Source: CBDCFT01 sp965216365 (GTDB lineage Bacteria > Pseudomonadota > Gammaproteobacteria > Arenicellales > CBDCFT01). Taken from it: a stretch of DNA of 64,000 nt. Under the pieces are notes generated by a model. It was given only the letters and a program-made list of their open reading frames with translations. It had not been told where the DNA came from and searched no databases. Within the stretch, counting starts at the first letter, position 1; each line of letters opens with the position of its first letter. The translations under genes were made by a program, and so were the position numbers. Shown here in pieces: positions 63,831-64,000 of the stretch. Where the stretch lies: the NCBI GenBank assembly GCA_965216365.1, contig CBDCFT010000081.1, forward strand, positions 116,113 to 180,112, in the 5' to 3' direction.

Positions 63831-64000
63831 ATGCCTACATTTGTATACATGACCCGCTGCGATGGTTGCGGACATTGCGTTGATATATGCCCGTCGGACA
63901 TTATGCATATCGACAAGACTTACCGCCGTGCTCTCAATATCGAACCCAATATGTGCTGGGAGTGTTACTCCTGCGTAAAAGCCTGCCCGCAAGATGCTAT
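63831..64000 (+). CDS. aprB: Adenylylsulfate reductase beta subunit (truncated by window edge)
   Basis: 56 codons are visible. The start MPTFVYMTRCDGCGHCVDIC and the second cluster CWECYSCVKACPQDA are the two [4Fe-4S] motifs of AprB, the electron-transfer subunit of APS reductase. In the oxidative direction, AprBA makes APS from AMP and sulfite, and Sat then gives ATP. With sat and aprM this defines a sulfite-oxidation pathway. The aprA gene is expected immediately to the right. Confidence 0.93.
   Translation, partial: MPTFVYMTRCDGCGHCVDICPSDIMHIDKTYRRALNIEPNMCWECYSCVKACPQDA

Noticed and set aside
1..64000. tRNA or rRNA genes
   Set aside because: No cloverleaf with a T-arm GTTCGANTC-like motif and matching acceptor stem was found by eye on either strand; a tRNA scan would settle it.

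Overview
The window comes from a sulfur-oxidising gammaproteobacterium. The right edge carries sulfate adenylyltransferase (sat), then the membrane anchor (aprM) and the start of the beta subunit (aprB) of adenylylsulfate reductase. This is the AprMB(A) type that works in reverse for sulfite oxidation in gammaproteobacterial sulfur oxidisers. A class I PHA synthase with an (R)-enoyl-CoA hydratase, several acyl-CoA enzymes, ETF-ubiquinone oxidoreductase, an FMN-riboswitch lumazine synthase and REP/RAYT elements fit the same group. No tRNA, rRNA, CRISPR array or integrase was found.

Layout. 0-7 kb: partial glutamine-synthetase-like gene, an orphan Pvc16/DUF4255 gene, panB, ridA, phaC, a MaoC/PhaJ hydratase and an acyl-CoA synthetase. 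6.7-13.3 kb: a signalling module made of a Ser/Thr kinase-STAND ATPase-WD40 protein translationally coupled to an FHA-domain nucleotide cyclase. Beside it lies a broken NAD(P)H-quinone oxidoreductase cassette bounded by a second copy of the cyclase 3' end. 13.4-21.3 kb: secreted and membrane proteins, a sigma-54-type promoter before a tiny lipoprotein, SDR, ETF-QO and csaA. 21.4-32.8 kb: an accessory block bounded by direct repeats of the csaA 3' half. It holds FadL, a three-gene ATGA-overlapping operon (SAM-cyclase-AAA-TPR regulator, acetoacetate-decarboxylase-like protein, FAD oxidoreductase), a GYD protein, a 36-aa membrane peptide and a histidine kinase/NarL regulator pair. A cyclase-fold hydrolase follows, with a third csaA remnant after it. 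33.7-44.8 kb: acyl-CoA dehydrogenase, an 1166-aa GltD/PyrK-like flavoprotein, signal peptidase and a run of small-molecule enzymes (VOC, LigB-type dioxygenase, cupin, GFA, TauD, GDPD). 45-50 kb: FMN riboswitch-ribH, a decayed LysE exporter, a Tat Rieske protein and AlkA-like glycosylase. 47.9-53 kb: an envelope export set (RND, LolA-like protein, outer-membrane barrel) beside a TetR gene. 53.6-58.7 kb: AlgI/AlgX-like polysaccharide O-acetylation pair and a DsbD with two N-terminal domains. 59-64 kb: PhyH, a RAYT transposase framed by REP repeats, sat, a phosphoesterase and aprMB.

Two points matter for the reader. First, many otherwise complete genes (phaC, phaJ, the acyl-CoA synthetase, the kinase-WD40 gene, tauD, ribH, alkA, the barrel gene, algI, algX, dsbD) are broken by single-base length changes, nearly all in short homopolymers. 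This points to assembly or sequencing indels more than to decay, so I give joined spans. Second, the same architecture occurs twice: an accessory cassette lies between direct copies of the 3' end of a resident gene (csaA, and the FHA-cyclase). That shared structure, and the kinase-STAND-WD40/FHA-cyclase pair, are the most promising novelties.
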